From assembly GCA_007644065.1 (NCBI GenBank), contig VJWN01000019.1, forward strand, positions 558,001-622,000: 64,000 nucleotides of DNA, read 5' to 3'. Source of the DNA: Margaritispora aquatica (taxonomy: Eukaryota > Ascomycota > Leotiomycetes > Helotiales > Discinellaceae). This document shows, piece after piece, positions 1 through 11,366 of this stretch. The notes under the pieces were generated by a model that saw nothing but the letters and a program-made list of their open reading frames with translations, had not been told where the DNA came from and made no database searches. The translations under genes were made by a program, and so were the position numbers. Each line of letters begins with the position of its first letter. Positions within the stretch are counted from its first letter, which is position 1.

Positions 1-1514
1 GAACTACTGGACCATATTTTCGGTGGAGTTCTAAGATCTTGAACGGGAGTTGTCCTCGTATGTTGCTCATCACATATGGGAGACGATACGCAGCCCAGAG
101 CTTAGGTCCAGGGTAGCAACTCAGAGGATGAAAGAAGGCATGGTAGACTCCCCAAGAGAGTATCACCAAGGTAGACTTGAAACTATAGTTAACAATTTAA
201 CTGCAATAGCGGTGAACATACTTTGACGTACACCGATTGATAGATATGACAAGGTACTCCAAAGAGTCAGTTCAGACACTTTCAATATTTCGGTCATAAC
301 GAAGTAAATGTCGGTGATGTATAAGCCAAGATTGTTATAATGGACAAGAAATTCAAAAGTCCATCATGGCAAATAAATAATAGATAAGAGTTGGCCACGG
401 TAAGCGCTCACTTCCGTTTCTGTGAAGCTTTCCTCTACTTGTACTGGCTGTAATCTGGTTATCCACTCCCTGTGCATGCGAGATGCATTAGAGCCTGCAT
501 ATATTGTGAGTGGTAAGGTTCCTTTAGCCGAGAAAGACAAGCATTAAAGTAACGCGGAATATTTCTCGACTATGGTAAATACTTCGTATGGAAGTACTGG
601 TACTTAGCCAGCATTAACATCTTATTTAAGATCGTAGATCTCACTAAGGCGTTTGATGCTCGAAAAGACATTCCATAGTAGACTAGGAACTCGGCTAGCG
701 TGAATATCTACTGACGGGTCGGCTCGGCGTGAGTGTTCTATAGTGGGCTGATTTACCCGATCAATGCGGAGGATCTGCAGAAGCTCGACCCCGCCGGGGA
801 TGTTTCAGTATCCACTATAAACCACTTAAATCCTCGGACATAGTCGTTTCCAAACCACGCAAAACAACGAGAGTCATGATTGAAAGGTCACTGGCGTGGC
901 GTATATTTCTCAGACTTGAAAGGCATGAGCTGTCAAGAAAGCTGTCACTGTAAAACCTTGATATCTTTGTCGAGTGAAAGGGAATGGCAAAAACTTCGGA
1001 CTTCAAAAGCTCAAGAAGAATTATGGAATGAAGGTGGAATTTATCAAAAGAGACTGATATCTATGATGCGAATTCACCATTGGATATATTGACTTAGGTT
1101 TGAGGTGAAAATATTTCCCATTTTTCGCAACATTCGCATGAGCTATTTTCGTGATGAACCTTCAGCTTAACTTCGTCAGCGAAACTTCTCCATTGCTTGG
1201 GAGCATCCTGTCAGGTTTCGAAATCACCAATAGACTTTTCGGACCATGGATAAGATCAGACTGACTTCTCTAAGTAGCTTGTAAGTTGTCATTTTGAGAC
1301 AGAGACTGCTCACTTGAAGCTGCGGAGGTTTCTATGCTTGGCATCTGAAAGTCATGTTGTCAAGCGAACCTTGCTTTGCTCTTACAGCAGAATATATATC
1401 AGATTTGTCTTCATTTTCCTGCCTATGTTCTTTACCATCAGAAATAATTCCCTTGTCTCATCTTGTATTCATCTTAATATACCTCGGCTGGACCGCTCTG
1501 TTCTATTCACCAAA
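1..1514. other. Intergenic, no supported gene
   Basis: I see no convincing coding sequence here. The open frames are short, begin at non-ATG codons or lack splice-linked partners, and none resembles a known family. The last 200 bases are the promoter and leader of the secreted repeat protein that starts at 1515. Confidence 0.5.
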
Positions 1515-2381
1515 ATGCAATATCACGTTCTTTTCCTCTCCCTTCTCCTCGCTTCATCAGTAGCAGCAAAAGGAAATGATGACAAGTCTATGAAAGCCAT
1601 GTCCGAGAAGGCAATGTGCAAGATGATGAATAAAGAGAAGCAGCTCATTGCACTAGCCGGGAACAGCACACGGCTCAACATCGTCACCAAAGGCAACACC
1701 ACCAAAGCCGAAGCAATTAAAGCCAAAGCCGCCACAGCGCAAACCCAACTCTCAGAGATGGAGACAAATACCACCCTCGTAGCCAGCTGCGCGGTCATCA
1801 ATGCTGCAGCCATGGAGAAGAAGCAATGCATCGAGACCTTCGAGCTTCAGGAATTCGTTACCTTCGCCGCAAACGCAAGCGCCGTCGCAACAGTGACCCA
1901 AAACAACGCAACCAAAGCCGCTAAAATTCAAGCCAAAGCCTCACAAGCGAGCATCAAGCTTGCTGGCCTAAACGCCAACACCACACTGCAAGCGGCCTGC
2001 CCGGCCGTCAAGCAGCAACAAGAGTGCAAGCTCATGACCAAACTGGAGAAGTTCGTGGCACTCACCAAGAACCAGACGATGTTGGATAAGGCCACGAAGG
2101 GGAACACGACAAAGCAGGAGACGTTGAAGAAAGAGGCACAGTTGGCGCAGACACAGCTGGATACTATGATGAGCAATTCGACTATGATGGCTGCGTGTGA
2201 TGCGTTGAAGAAGCAGAGTGGTAGTGGATCAGCTCAGAGTTCCAGTAAGCCGGCTAAGTCTGAGACTAACAACACTATCTCTTCCCAAGACTCGGCTGCT
2301 GTTCTGGAGAGGCTTCCAAGTGTTTGGATGGCGGCACTATCGACGATGGTTGCGTTGGCTGTTGGGATGGCTATGTTATGA
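1515..2381 (+). CDS. Secreted, probably GPI-anchored three-repeat protein
   Basis: Intronless gene, 288 residues. I chose the ATG at 1515 because it opens a clear signal peptide (MQYHVLFLSLLLASSVAA); the frame is open further upstream but without an ATG that would keep the signal at the N-terminus. The mature part holds three tandem units of about 66-70 residues, each starting near a Cys and rich in Ala, Lys, Thr and Gln. Cysteines are at 35/92, 105/162 and 171/228, so every pair is exactly 57 residues apart. Each unit has Asn-x-Thr/Ser sequons (NTT, NAT, NST). A Ser-rich linker follows, then a hydrophobic C-terminus (about 267-288), as expected for GPI attachment or a membrane anchor. Helical, cysteine-clamped repeats at the cell surface are my inference. 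I do not recognise the family and give no function. Confidence 0.8.
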   Translation: MQYHVLFLSLLLASSVAAKGNDDKSMKAMSEKAMCKMMNKEKQLIALAGNSTRLNIVTKGNTTKAEAIKAKAATAQTQLSEMETNTTLVASCAVINAAAMEKKQCIETFELQEFVTFAANASAVATVTQNNATKAAKIQAKASQASIKLAGLNANTTLQAACPAVKQQQECKLMTKLEKFVALTKNQTMLDKATKGNTTKQETLKKEAQLAQTQLDTMMSNSTMMAACDALKKQSGSGSAQSSSKPAKSETNNTISSQDSAAVLERLPSVWMAALSTMVALAVGMAML

Positions 2382-3181
2382 GTAGGAGGTGAAGCAAGAG
2401 GGGAAATAAGAATCCGAATTTATCTCAAGTGATTTTATTCTCAGAGTTTGATGGTGTATCTTCCGTTGAAAGGATTGCGTCTTATCTATGGGTATGTTGT
2501 TTCGCTCGCTACAACCAGAGTTCGCTTAAATAGCCTGATGCCCTGAGGTTACAACCATACACTTCTCCGAAACATAGGCGTCATATTGCTAACAGACTTA
2601 CTGCAAATTTGTAGATCATAATAGTTGGCTCTTGGAGCTCACTGTAGAGTTATAACTTGTGTGTACTTGAAATATTGCATAGGGTCTAAGCAATCAGGGA
2701 TGATTTACGCACTGTCGCAACCACACTCTAGTTCTACCTTATAATCTTTACAATTGAGAGATTCAAGGCTTTCTCGTTGCATTTGGTGACAGGTAGTCAT
2801 GCGAGCCTCGTATGGGCGTTTTCTTACCCAACGGGACAATCTAGCACATGGTATCATGTGCGCCATACACAACGAAACCCAGACTTGGGAATCTTGCTCG
2901 TGCAACTAAGTGTCGCTCAAACCAACCAACCACCTCCCGTAGATAGAACACCGATCCCAAGATTGACTAATGGGCCTGCAAAGTGTGATGCTGTGATGTT
3001 GTGTATCTCAGATCTGCATGTGCAGTGTATGTGTGACCCGACGATGCCGAGTTGCGGGGTGGTCCAGCAAAGAAATCATATAATCGATCGAAAGCGTCCT
3101 CTCGCCATTGAAATACTCAGGAGGGAATTTGATTCAATCCACAACCGAAGCAATCATCACCATTCAATATAATCTCCAAAG
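2382..3181. other. Intergenic, promoter of the small secreted protein
   Basis: No supported gene. An open frame at 2777-3172 has no family resemblance and runs up to the promoter of the next gene. The sequence just before 3182 is A/C-rich, as in fungal leaders. Confidence 0.5.
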
Positions 3182-3718
3182 ATGCAAGTCATCATCACTC
3201 TTAGCATGGTTGTAGCTTTGCTCCCTGCGGCATTTGGAGCAGCACTTCCCAACACAAACATCAATATCATGATCAAGCTCTCTGTAGGTCTTTCAATTAG
3301 GATTTCGATGCATCGAATTTATACTGAACAAAATAGGATGATAACCTAGGCCATGACTCCGCTCAAGGGTTTCCACCAAAGCACCAGCTTACCACTTTAC
3401 CGCAAGCCGTTATCAAGCCACCTCGTATGCTACCCTAGGTTCAAATTCACCACGTTCTAAAGAATACGTTTCGAAGAATACACTGACACATAAATTTTGG
3501 GGACAGATTGCACAAATAGAAATCAGTGCGCTTGGTGGGAGATCTGCGAAGATGGAGAATGTGTGGATAGGGTTGATACTCTTCACCGTGAGGGTTTGAA
3601 ATTTCGTACGTCTTGAGATGGTCCTTAGAGATTGTCTTCATAGTGGCTATGAGCATGTGGGAGACATGACAACTGTGGTGCTGATGGGCATTGCTCCCAC
3701 AACGAGTGTATTTTCTAA
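3182..3718 (+). CDS. Small secreted cysteine-rich protein with duplicated four-Cys motif
   Basis: Four exons assembled by hand: 3182-3283, 3337-3424, 3507-3605 and 3654-3718. They total 354 nt, 117 residues. The first three junctions are canonical GT-AG; the last acceptor is GAG, a weaker form. Residues 1-20 form a signal peptide (MQVIITLSMVVALLPAAFGA). After a cysteine-free spacer come two motifs with identical spacing, C-x5-C-x5-C-x4-C: cysteines 65, 71, 77, 82 and 98, 104, 110, 115. The protein ends two residues after the last Cys. Size, secretion signal and cysteine content fit fungal small secreted proteins, including candidate effectors, but no function can be assigned. That reading phase and cysteine spacing both hold across three introns supports the model. 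Confidence 0.65.
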
Positions 3719-3894
3719 TACAATGGATGGGATTTTGAGTAGTTGCTCGCAGAAGAAGTACTTATGCGGTGCACATGATTTCCCATGTAGAAAAAGAAAA
3801 AAACCCAGAAAGGCGTAGATACACCCATAAGTTATCTGACGAAGTAATACATGTTTACTTGTAACTGACAAAGAACCCTGTTTCCACACCCACT

Positions 3895-5742
3895 CTACTT
3901 ATCCTTGAAAGTCAACCCACCACCAAAGCTGAACTCACTATTCTTGCCTCCCTGCGTGACTTTGCCCTCGGTAACGCCGGTCTGGAAAGCACAAGATCCC
4001 ATGTCTAACTTCTTGGCTGGGCCGGTAGGCGAGATATCGAAATCAAAGATGTCCATTGGCAGACCTAAGGTTGTGCATGCACTTGTGATTGTTAGCTTGA
4101 CTTCTAGCGTAGAGAACTTTGAATTGATGGAGCTAGAAACAGAGAATAGTGTGGGGAAGGGAGGTAATTACTTTGGGATATCGACGATGCCTGCGACGTG
4201 GCCTTGGACAGGAGCGCATGAGAGAAGCAGATAGACTTGGTAGTCAGAATAGCCGAAGCGTCGGAGGTACTCAATGCAGCCTACAACCAGAGGTCAGTAA
4301 CAGGAAAGAGATTGTGGAGTAAGACATACGCAAAATTGTCTGCCTATAAGCAACAGTGACGTCCATGTAATGCTACAATATGTCAACTCAACATGATCTA
4401 CCTCCTCTGTCCTCTACTCAAACTCACCTGCTTTCCATGCTCATCAACTGAGAATCCCTCGAAAGTTAAGTAGCGTCCTGGTCCGTAATGTGGCTCTACC
4501 GGACCTGGTAGATAAATTGGACTCTTCATCCCCAAATCCGCAATACCATTTTTCATAACCTTGAAATTAATGGTAATCACACCAGCCATCTCAATAGCTC
4601 CACAGAAGGAGATCTCGCCGTCACCCTGGGAGAAATGGAGATCTCCGACTGAGAATTTGGCGCCGGTAACATGCACGGGGAGGAAGACTTTTGAGCCACG
4701 GGACAGGTTCTTGATATCGCAGTTACCACCGTGCTCAGGACGTCCTAGTGATGTCAGTATTGTTCGAAACTGACAGTGAATAAGAGAGGAAAATACCAGG
4801 AATAGTGCGAGCGCCTTCGCGACCGACTTTAGCCTTGATGTCTTCCGATGCAGAGCCAGCGTGGACATTTGTGGCATTTGGAGGTTGAGCAACAATGCGG
4901 TCAAGCTTATTGGCGGCAATTAGCTCGCCTTCGCGGTGATTCCATGTTGCTAGAACCTACAATACATTAGTGATCAAAATCGTCTACTTCGTGGAGAAAT
5001 TTACTTCTGGAGATGGGGCACAACCGAGGATGCCAGGGTGGATGAGACCTGGAAACTTGACGTGGGGGATGTGACGAGAAGTGCAGTAAATGCCCTCAAA
5101 ATCCCAAATGGCTTTGGCACTTTAAGGGATGTTAATTGAGAAGTTTTGCTCAAGCTCCGAATAGAGTGCTTACGCAGTAGGGTAAATTTCATCCAAAAAA
5201 CCTCCTCCATTCTCCTTACCGAAAACACCTATAAGATTTCGTCAATACTGCTTCCAATTTCCAGCACCAAGAAATATTACTAACCAGTACTGTTCAAGTC
5301 AGTAAGGAGTCTCATTGGAAATGTAGAATAACTCACAATCCCCATTCCTCTCCAGGCAATGGCTGAACATCCATAATCTCAACCAGCAAGACATCACCTG
5401 GCTCAGCATTCTCAATTTCAAAAGGACCAGACAGATAATGGATCTTTGTAAGATCAACGTTCTGCACGTCATCTGCGCTGTCATTATTTCCTGAATAGCG
5501 ATTAGTATCCACGTTTGGTAAATCCATCCAGGTCATGCGAATCTCGATACCAAGTGATCACAAAGGAACATACCTATTTGGCCACCAGTCCAGTCAACAC
5601 ATTCAATCTTGACAGTTTCACCATCCTTAATTGTGCCAGCAAATGGAATATCAGGATGCCAGCGATTGTGAAGTTTAGGTTGTTGCTCAGCTGGTGTCTC
5701 GAGCGAGACCTCACACACAGTGCGAATGGTTCCTTTGCCCAT
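3895..5742 (-). CDS. fmdS: Formamidase (FmdA/AmdA acetamidase-formamidase family)
   Basis: Cytosolic amidohydrolase releasing ammonia and formate from formamide, used in nitrogen scavenging. Ten exons: 5742-5574, 5490-5337, 5289-5285, 5228-5174, 5119-5005, 4956-4797, 4744-4428, 4372-4330, 4280-4172, 4081-3895. They total 1314 nt, 437 residues, close to the fungal family's length. Family landmarks are DWTGGQIGNNDSADDV near residue 55, PGDVLLVEI, GKENGGGF, HPGILGCAPS, EHGGNCDIKNLSRGS, the metal-site stretch SQGDGEISFCGAIEMAG, and PVQGHVAGIVDIPN near the C-terminus. Exon 3 is only five bases (TACTG). It is needed to keep phase and gives the expected WGF-TG-VFGKENGGG join. The start at 5742 (MGKGTIRTVCEV) matches family N-termini; a longer upstream frame has no conserved residues. 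No obvious defect. Confidence 0.93.
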
Positions 5743-6212
5743 TTTGGGAGAAGTGGGGGGAATGAAACTTTGATCTTTGGAGAATTGAGGGAGGATATGA
5801 GAATCAAAGTTGAACAATGGGATAAGAGAACTTGAGATGAAAGAGAGAATGGGACGAAACAATCGAGATATGTTTTTCAAGAGGAGAAATGTAAGTTACC
5901 AGTACATCAAACTACGTGTAAGAGGAGAGGAGCTGGTCTTGTGCACTAACGATAAGAGCTTCGTTATCGGCTGTAACCCCGCACTGGGAAAACAGTAGTG
6001 GCATCTTGACCAACGCCATTATGACTAAGAAGAAGAGCAATTCAGTCTTGGAGTCTTGTTTATGATTGCGGTTTGCTGGAAATATCTCGGCATTTAGTCA
6101 TACATCAATATCATATACATTACCCCCTTTTCATATCTTCGTTTATCATAGTGACGTAAGCGAGCCTCCAAGCCCAACACCACTTCTCTGTCGCGGAAGT
6201 ATTTATTACCCA
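5743..6212. other. Intergenic, formamidase promoter and UsgS 3' flank
   Basis: Between two minus-strand genes. It should hold the formamidase promoter and leader and the 3' untranslated region of the UsgS gene. GATA cores are present, as expected for a nitrogen-controlled gene, but they are too frequent to count as evidence. No gene seen. Confidence 0.5.
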
Positions 6213-7667
6213 TTATCGTGACCTCATTTCTGAATACGCTGGTGGTGGTCCTGATGGAATAGCTGATGAACTAGCTTGAGAAGTTTGTGATGCCCCTGCA
6301 GCTTCTCGTTGAGCCTGGCCATGACGAACGTGAGCATCAAGTTCGGCAAGATTCAAGTTCAAGAATTCGTGCTTGTTGGTCCATTCCTGCTGACTTGCTG
6401 CAAAACCTTCGCTTTGAGCAGGTGGTGGAGGAGGATCCGTGATCTTTGTGATCAGATAGGCTGTTGATGCTTCTGCAATGCCATATATCAAAACGCCCAA
6501 TAGAGGAATGCGAAGGAAGATATAAAAGCCAACACCGAAGCCGAATAATAGACCCTCACGGTCATGGAACCAGCGTCTCTTCTGCTCTTTAGTAAACTTG
6601 ATTCGAGAGAAGTATGGCTCAAGCTGAAGGAAGTTAGCACTAGACACTCAGACCTTGCTGGAAGCTTACCAATTCTCTCATTAAACTTCTCGAGGCAAAA
6701 TAGCTTTGTAGGAACATGACGAGATATCTTTTCGGGAGGAAAATTCCAGTTCCAAATATTATGCCAGCTGGACCCAAACCTACCACTTTAGAAAATGTAT
6801 AAAAACTGGCAGCAGGCAAAACCAGACGTCCAACATAAGGTATGTATGAAAGACCAAAGATGGCCAAAGACAGTGCAGCTTTCTTGCCAAATCGCATCAA
6901 AAACATAGTGATCGCCTCGGCTTTGCTTTTGGAATGTGTACTTCCATCTCTAGTTGCGTACTTTCGAAGGTTGGAATGGTAGGTGTCTCGTAGAGTTGAT
7001 GGGTCCTCTCCTTCATGTTTTTTATAGTATGTCTCATCCACCCAAGCCAATCTGCAAAAAGAAATAAGTTGGGTTATCAATGCAAATAGAGGCTACTTAC
7101 GAATCCATGAACCTACAGATGTTAGCAAAGCAAAAGTATGTACGTTAGAAGACTTACATGTTGTCAAGTGTAGGAGTAACATAGCGCATCAAGGTCATTA
7201 GGAAGAATGGAACTTGAAGGACATAATTCTGGATGAAGTCCAATCCACCCACAATATTGTCGTCCCATGTGGCATGCTCAAAATTGACTATGAAGGATAG
7301 AATCCAAAGTAGAACCTTGATTCCTACAATCTGCCAACAATTAGCACATGTACTGGACCTGGTGCTTGTTCCGAGACTTCATACTGGAATGGCTATTATT
7401 AGTCGAATTGCAATACCAGAAGCAACAGCTATAGCCGCTTGTTTGTAATGTTCCGAAGTAAACAAGTTCCGGTTCTGCAAAGCTCTTAAGGCTGTATTGT
7501 TATTAGTTGTGTATATTGGAACTATCTAATCAAGACATACCTCCAACCACCGTCAACTGTGCGCCACGTAGAATTGCATTTGGGTCAAAGTTCGTGGCCT
7601 TGAATTGCTTTTTGATAGACTCTGGGGAAAACAACGGCTTTTGCGTTTTATCTCTGGATTGAGACAT
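6213..7667 (-). CDS. Transmembrane protein UsgS-like
   Basis: Six exons: 7667-7541, 7491-7385, 7330-7158, 7112-7101, 7051-6670, 6623-6213, total 1212 nt, 403 residues. I recognise the fungal UsgS family by RGAQLTVVGALRALQN near residue 35, a run of hydrophobic segments (AAIAVASGIAIRLIIAIP, GIKVLLWILSFIVNF, FFLMTLMRYVTPTLDNM), then LAWVDETYYKKH and paired hydrophobic hairpins in the second half. The C-terminal 80 residues are hydrophilic and Pro/Ser-rich, ending PPPAYSEMRSR; the PPxY-like motif could bind WW-domain ligases (inference). Exon 4 is a 12-nt micro-exon (FMD) between two ordinary introns. The gene is divergent from INP1 across a 435-base promoter region. The family's biochemical role is not established to my knowledge. 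Confidence 0.82.
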
Positions 7668-8102
7668 GATTGTGTATCTCGAGATGACACTTCTAGCTAG
7701 GGCTGGTTTGAGATGTTTGTTCTCTCCATGCCGGTTCCTTGGTTTGGTGGGGCGTACGTCGTCGGCGTCACGGCGCGTGCGCAAGAGAGGCTGGAAGCTC
7801 TTCCTTGGAGAGATCGCGTCTGGAAGCCTTGTCGTCCTCAACATCCGAAAACTTTCAATCCAACCTTCTCTTGAGCCATTTCAGTATCGATCGGATCTCC
7901 AAATCGACCAGTGTTTGTTCCGGTTATACATGTTCTTCTGCGACGATTGATTTACATCACACACGAGATCCACAATACATCCCAAGTCCTGCGGCTATTG
8001 CATCAAATCAACAAATCCTTTGAAACATCCTCCTCACTCGTCTGTCGCAGATGGCCATAATCATTTGGTAGTCGTGGCTGCATAGATCGAATTGCTTTTC
8101 CG
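7668..8102. promoter_or_regulatory. Bidirectional intergenic region, UsgS/INP1
   Basis: 435 bases between the divergent start codons of the UsgS-like gene and INP1. Both promoters must lie here. Short open frames in it show no conservation that I recognise. Confidence 0.55.
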
Positions 8103-10057
8103 ATGGATTCCGCTCCCACTACGCCGACCATTCGTCGGTCATTCAGTCTACCCGTCTCTCGACAGCCCTCAAGCCCGGATCCTCAGATAGAAGTCTTGTT
8201 CAATCTTTCATCAGCACGGATTATTGCTTTTAGTACACCTCAAACTACCATAAATCCAGACTCGAGACCAGGGTCAAGAAGCGGCAGTCCTGCTCCAGAT
8301 GCGGAGATAGGGACGTTATCATGGGTGTCTCGATTTGAGCGAACCATTGCGGTTGGTATGTTTGCATTTCAATCGCTAGCCATTGTATACTTGCTAATCA
8401 GACGCATATAGGCGCCCTACGAATATACCGAGCCCCCGGAAGTGTGGCATTTCTTAATTGCGCAAACGCTCTCAAACCGATTCTGCCCAAGTCGCAAGCA
8501 TGGTGTGTGGACGGAGATAGTAAATTCGTCTTGCAGATTCGGCCTCCACAATACTGGCGGATAGAAGTGCCTAATAATACTGTGGAGGAGGTTTTGAAGG
8601 TTGAGGAGCTTAAGAGGGTGCTTGAAGAGGTGTTGCGATTCGAAAAGACTCCTTGTCCATTTCAGAGAAACTTCACTGTCGAATTACCAAAACCTCCAGA
8701 GACGCCCGTGAAAAAGAAGCCCTGGAAACCTGTCGATAGACCTAAGACTGACACAAAATCCAACCCCGTTGAAGGAGCGAGGACACTTGGCCGAAGCTTG
8801 TCATGTTCCCCAACCTGGGGACCTACTACATCCAAATCCAGATCACCTAGCCCGTTAGGCGCACTAGAGGAGGATACGGCTTCCATTGTATCAGGAACTG
8901 AATCGATGGCGCTGGACCGAGATGTAGATCTTTTGAACATCGAAACCGCATCAAAGGCAGAACCCACCCCTAGCAAACGCCGGTCTCAGATTATCGAAAT
9001 AGCCATTCTTGAGCCATCTCTCATCGAATCAGCCGTACCAGAACTAGCTTTTGGCCAATTCAGCTCTGTTGGCGATGATAGCGATCAATTTAGCGAGGTT
9101 ACTGAAGATACAGAGGCTACTCCCAAAAGTCATGTGCACACTACACAGTCTGAATCTGGTGACTCTGAGAAGGACATCAGACCCCAAGCTTTGCAAAACT
9201 ATAGCAGATCAATCACTGCTCCTCCAGTTTTATCACTAGTCACAAGTCCACCTTCTAGGCATAGATCTGTATCGTCTTTGAGGTCTTCAAACAGCCTTGG
9301 GCTTGACTCGGCATTCTCTTCGAGCGTGGAGTCATTTCACAGTACACAATCTTGGCATTCTCCTCTCGAACCACCATCTCCTTACGCATCCAGGCCAACT
9401 TCTCCATCTCTGACTTACCCATATCCTCACGAAGAGATCGTGTTAGCGAAACGACCAGAACAGCCTCGTGAGGTCTCGGAAGTGACCATCACACCCGAGA
9501 CCCCACGTGCTTGGGCAAAGATTGAGACAATCTCAGAGGTTGAATCAGGTCCCAGGGCTATTTCGCCTCCGCCGAAGACTCCAACACTATCACATGATGG
9601 AAGTGAGAAGTCAGATGAGGAACAATACGAAGTCCAGACACCACCTACAGCACGACCTTTGGTACGGCACAGAGCCACGACCAGTAGTAACTCTCGTCGA
9701 CGAGCACTTTCGCCACTCCCAGCAGCTGTCAACATATTTTCACCCCCAAGAAGAAAGTTAAGGAGAGTCAAGACAATGAGGCATCTACCAACGGCAATTA
9801 TTCAGAAAACCTGTGAGATTTTGCTTAGCCCGCCAAGTCACTTGTTCCATCTTATGATCAGTATTGCTTCGAAAATCGCCGCTGGGGAATGGCGAGGGTT
9901 CCTCTCGGGACACGGAGAAGCTGTGCACTGGGACTTTGAAGATGAATATGGCGCCGATGGGCTCTTTGAGGACGATTATGGTATCAGTCTACCAAATCCG
10001 CACGCGCCTAGGTCCACCAATAATAATACAACGGGAGGAAGCTGGGAGGTTGATTAA
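8103..10057 (+). CDS. INP1: Inheritance of peroxisomes protein 1 (Inp1)
   Basis: Two exons, 8103-8355 and 8412-10057, joined by a 56-nt GT-AG intron; 632 residues. The conserved Inp1 domain spans the junction, roughly residues 82-140, with GALRIYRAPGSVAFLNC, LPKSQAWCVDGDSKFVLQI and RPPQYWRIEVP. In yeast Inp1 tethers peroxisomes to the cell cortex so that some stay in the mother cell; filamentous fungal members are much longer. The middle (about 150-520) is Ser/Pro/Glu-rich, probably disordered and phosphorylated. A more ordered stretch near 545-580 (MRHLPTAIIQKTCEIL, HLFHLMISIASKI) may be a membrane- or partner-binding helix. The tail is acidic. No defect seen. Confidence 0.88.
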
Positions 10058-11366
10058 ACGGCTATCTTAATTACTATAATGTTTGCGTTCTGGATGAGTT
10101 GTACGATTTGTATGATAACAACATTTGAAGGATTTGGGAGTAGGTCAGGGTTTGGCTTTGGAGTTTTTGCACGTCATAGTAGGTAAACTCGGCTGAGGAT
10201 TGTATAATATGGCGCATCTGGATTGGCAGATCTGGATTATGGGTCGGAGAAGGATCAATTAGGCTCAGGGATCTGAAGCACTTGTATCAAGCGAATGGAT
10301 GTTTGAGTTATGATTGCAACATTGTCTACTTGCTACGTCACAACATCGTCTGCATGTCAAGCCATTTGTTGGTTTTGACTGTTATTCATTCTAGCTCGTA
10401 CTTTTGCCCAGTGGCAATGAAGTACCATACTGTGCCGTATTCCATTAACGATTTATCTTGCATTGACTTGTTGGAATTATCGCAACGCCTTATTTCTTGG
10501 GCAGACGAGTTCCACAGTACTCTCAGGTATGTTGTTATTTTGTGGCGAAGTACAGTAACAATGGGACACACTCACAGACCCCACAGCAACGGAAGTTGAG
10601 ATTGTTTTGATTTTATGCTTGATTTTATCCTCATCATTCTCGTAAGCACTGCCCACTCACATGCCTCCTCGCACATCTAACCCCTGGATGTCTCAAGCTC
10701 GGTCTCTACCATCGGCCGAATAAAGACATGCTGTCCCAGCTCTCCTTTATCTTACCAATCAAGCCTCTCTATTCCCTCGCCAAAGGAACAATTCGTACAG
10801 TCCCCTGCATTACTCGGACAGAGACATGAGAGGTACAGAAAATTGGCGACGGAGCGTTGACATTTTGGGTGTTCACCAAGACACCAACAAACCAAGCCTC
10901 CTCTTCACTCCACTACACTCTTGGCAACGGGCCCCCTTGGCCACTTCTCACGAATCGATGTGGGAAGAAAATACCAGGGTCCAGCTCATCTTACCTCGGA
11001 GGATAAATGTCATCTAATTTATCCAACAGGGCTGTGTGTGAGGACAACCAACGAGCATGGAGGGAGGGTGTGGTATTTTGAGAGGATGGACTTGGCTGGA
11101 TCTTACTATGGGGCATAGGATGGATGGTGATCTGAGTGACAGACCGGTTTTCATTACTCTCTGTGGCCCATGCCATAGCCTCCTAGCGATTCAGGTTTCA
11201 AAATGAGTTCCTCCGAAGTGAATGGGTCCATAAATGCTGACGGGATGGCCCGTCTTCTTTTTGCTTTGTGTTCTTGAGGTTCTTTTGCTCTCATCGATAC
11301 CAAGTCCGTCTGTTTTGTTCTGTCCTGTCCTACACTGCTTCCACGCAGACCACAGGAGTCGCCAAC
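10058..11366. other. Intergenic, no supported gene
   Basis: About 1.3 kb holding the 3' end of INP1 and the promoter of the cysteine-rich membrane protein. Several open frames of 60-105 codons exist on both strands, but none has a plausible start, splice partner or recognisable motif. A pyrimidine-rich stretch precedes the start at 11367. Confidence 0.5.

Noticed and set aside
2777..3172. 131-codon plus-strand frame
   Set aside because: Non-ATG opening options, no signal or domain, composition like intergenic DNA, and it occupies the promoter of the gene at 3182.
9427..9771. Antisense frame in INP1
   Set aside because: Shadow of the Ser/Pro-rich coding sequence on the other strand.
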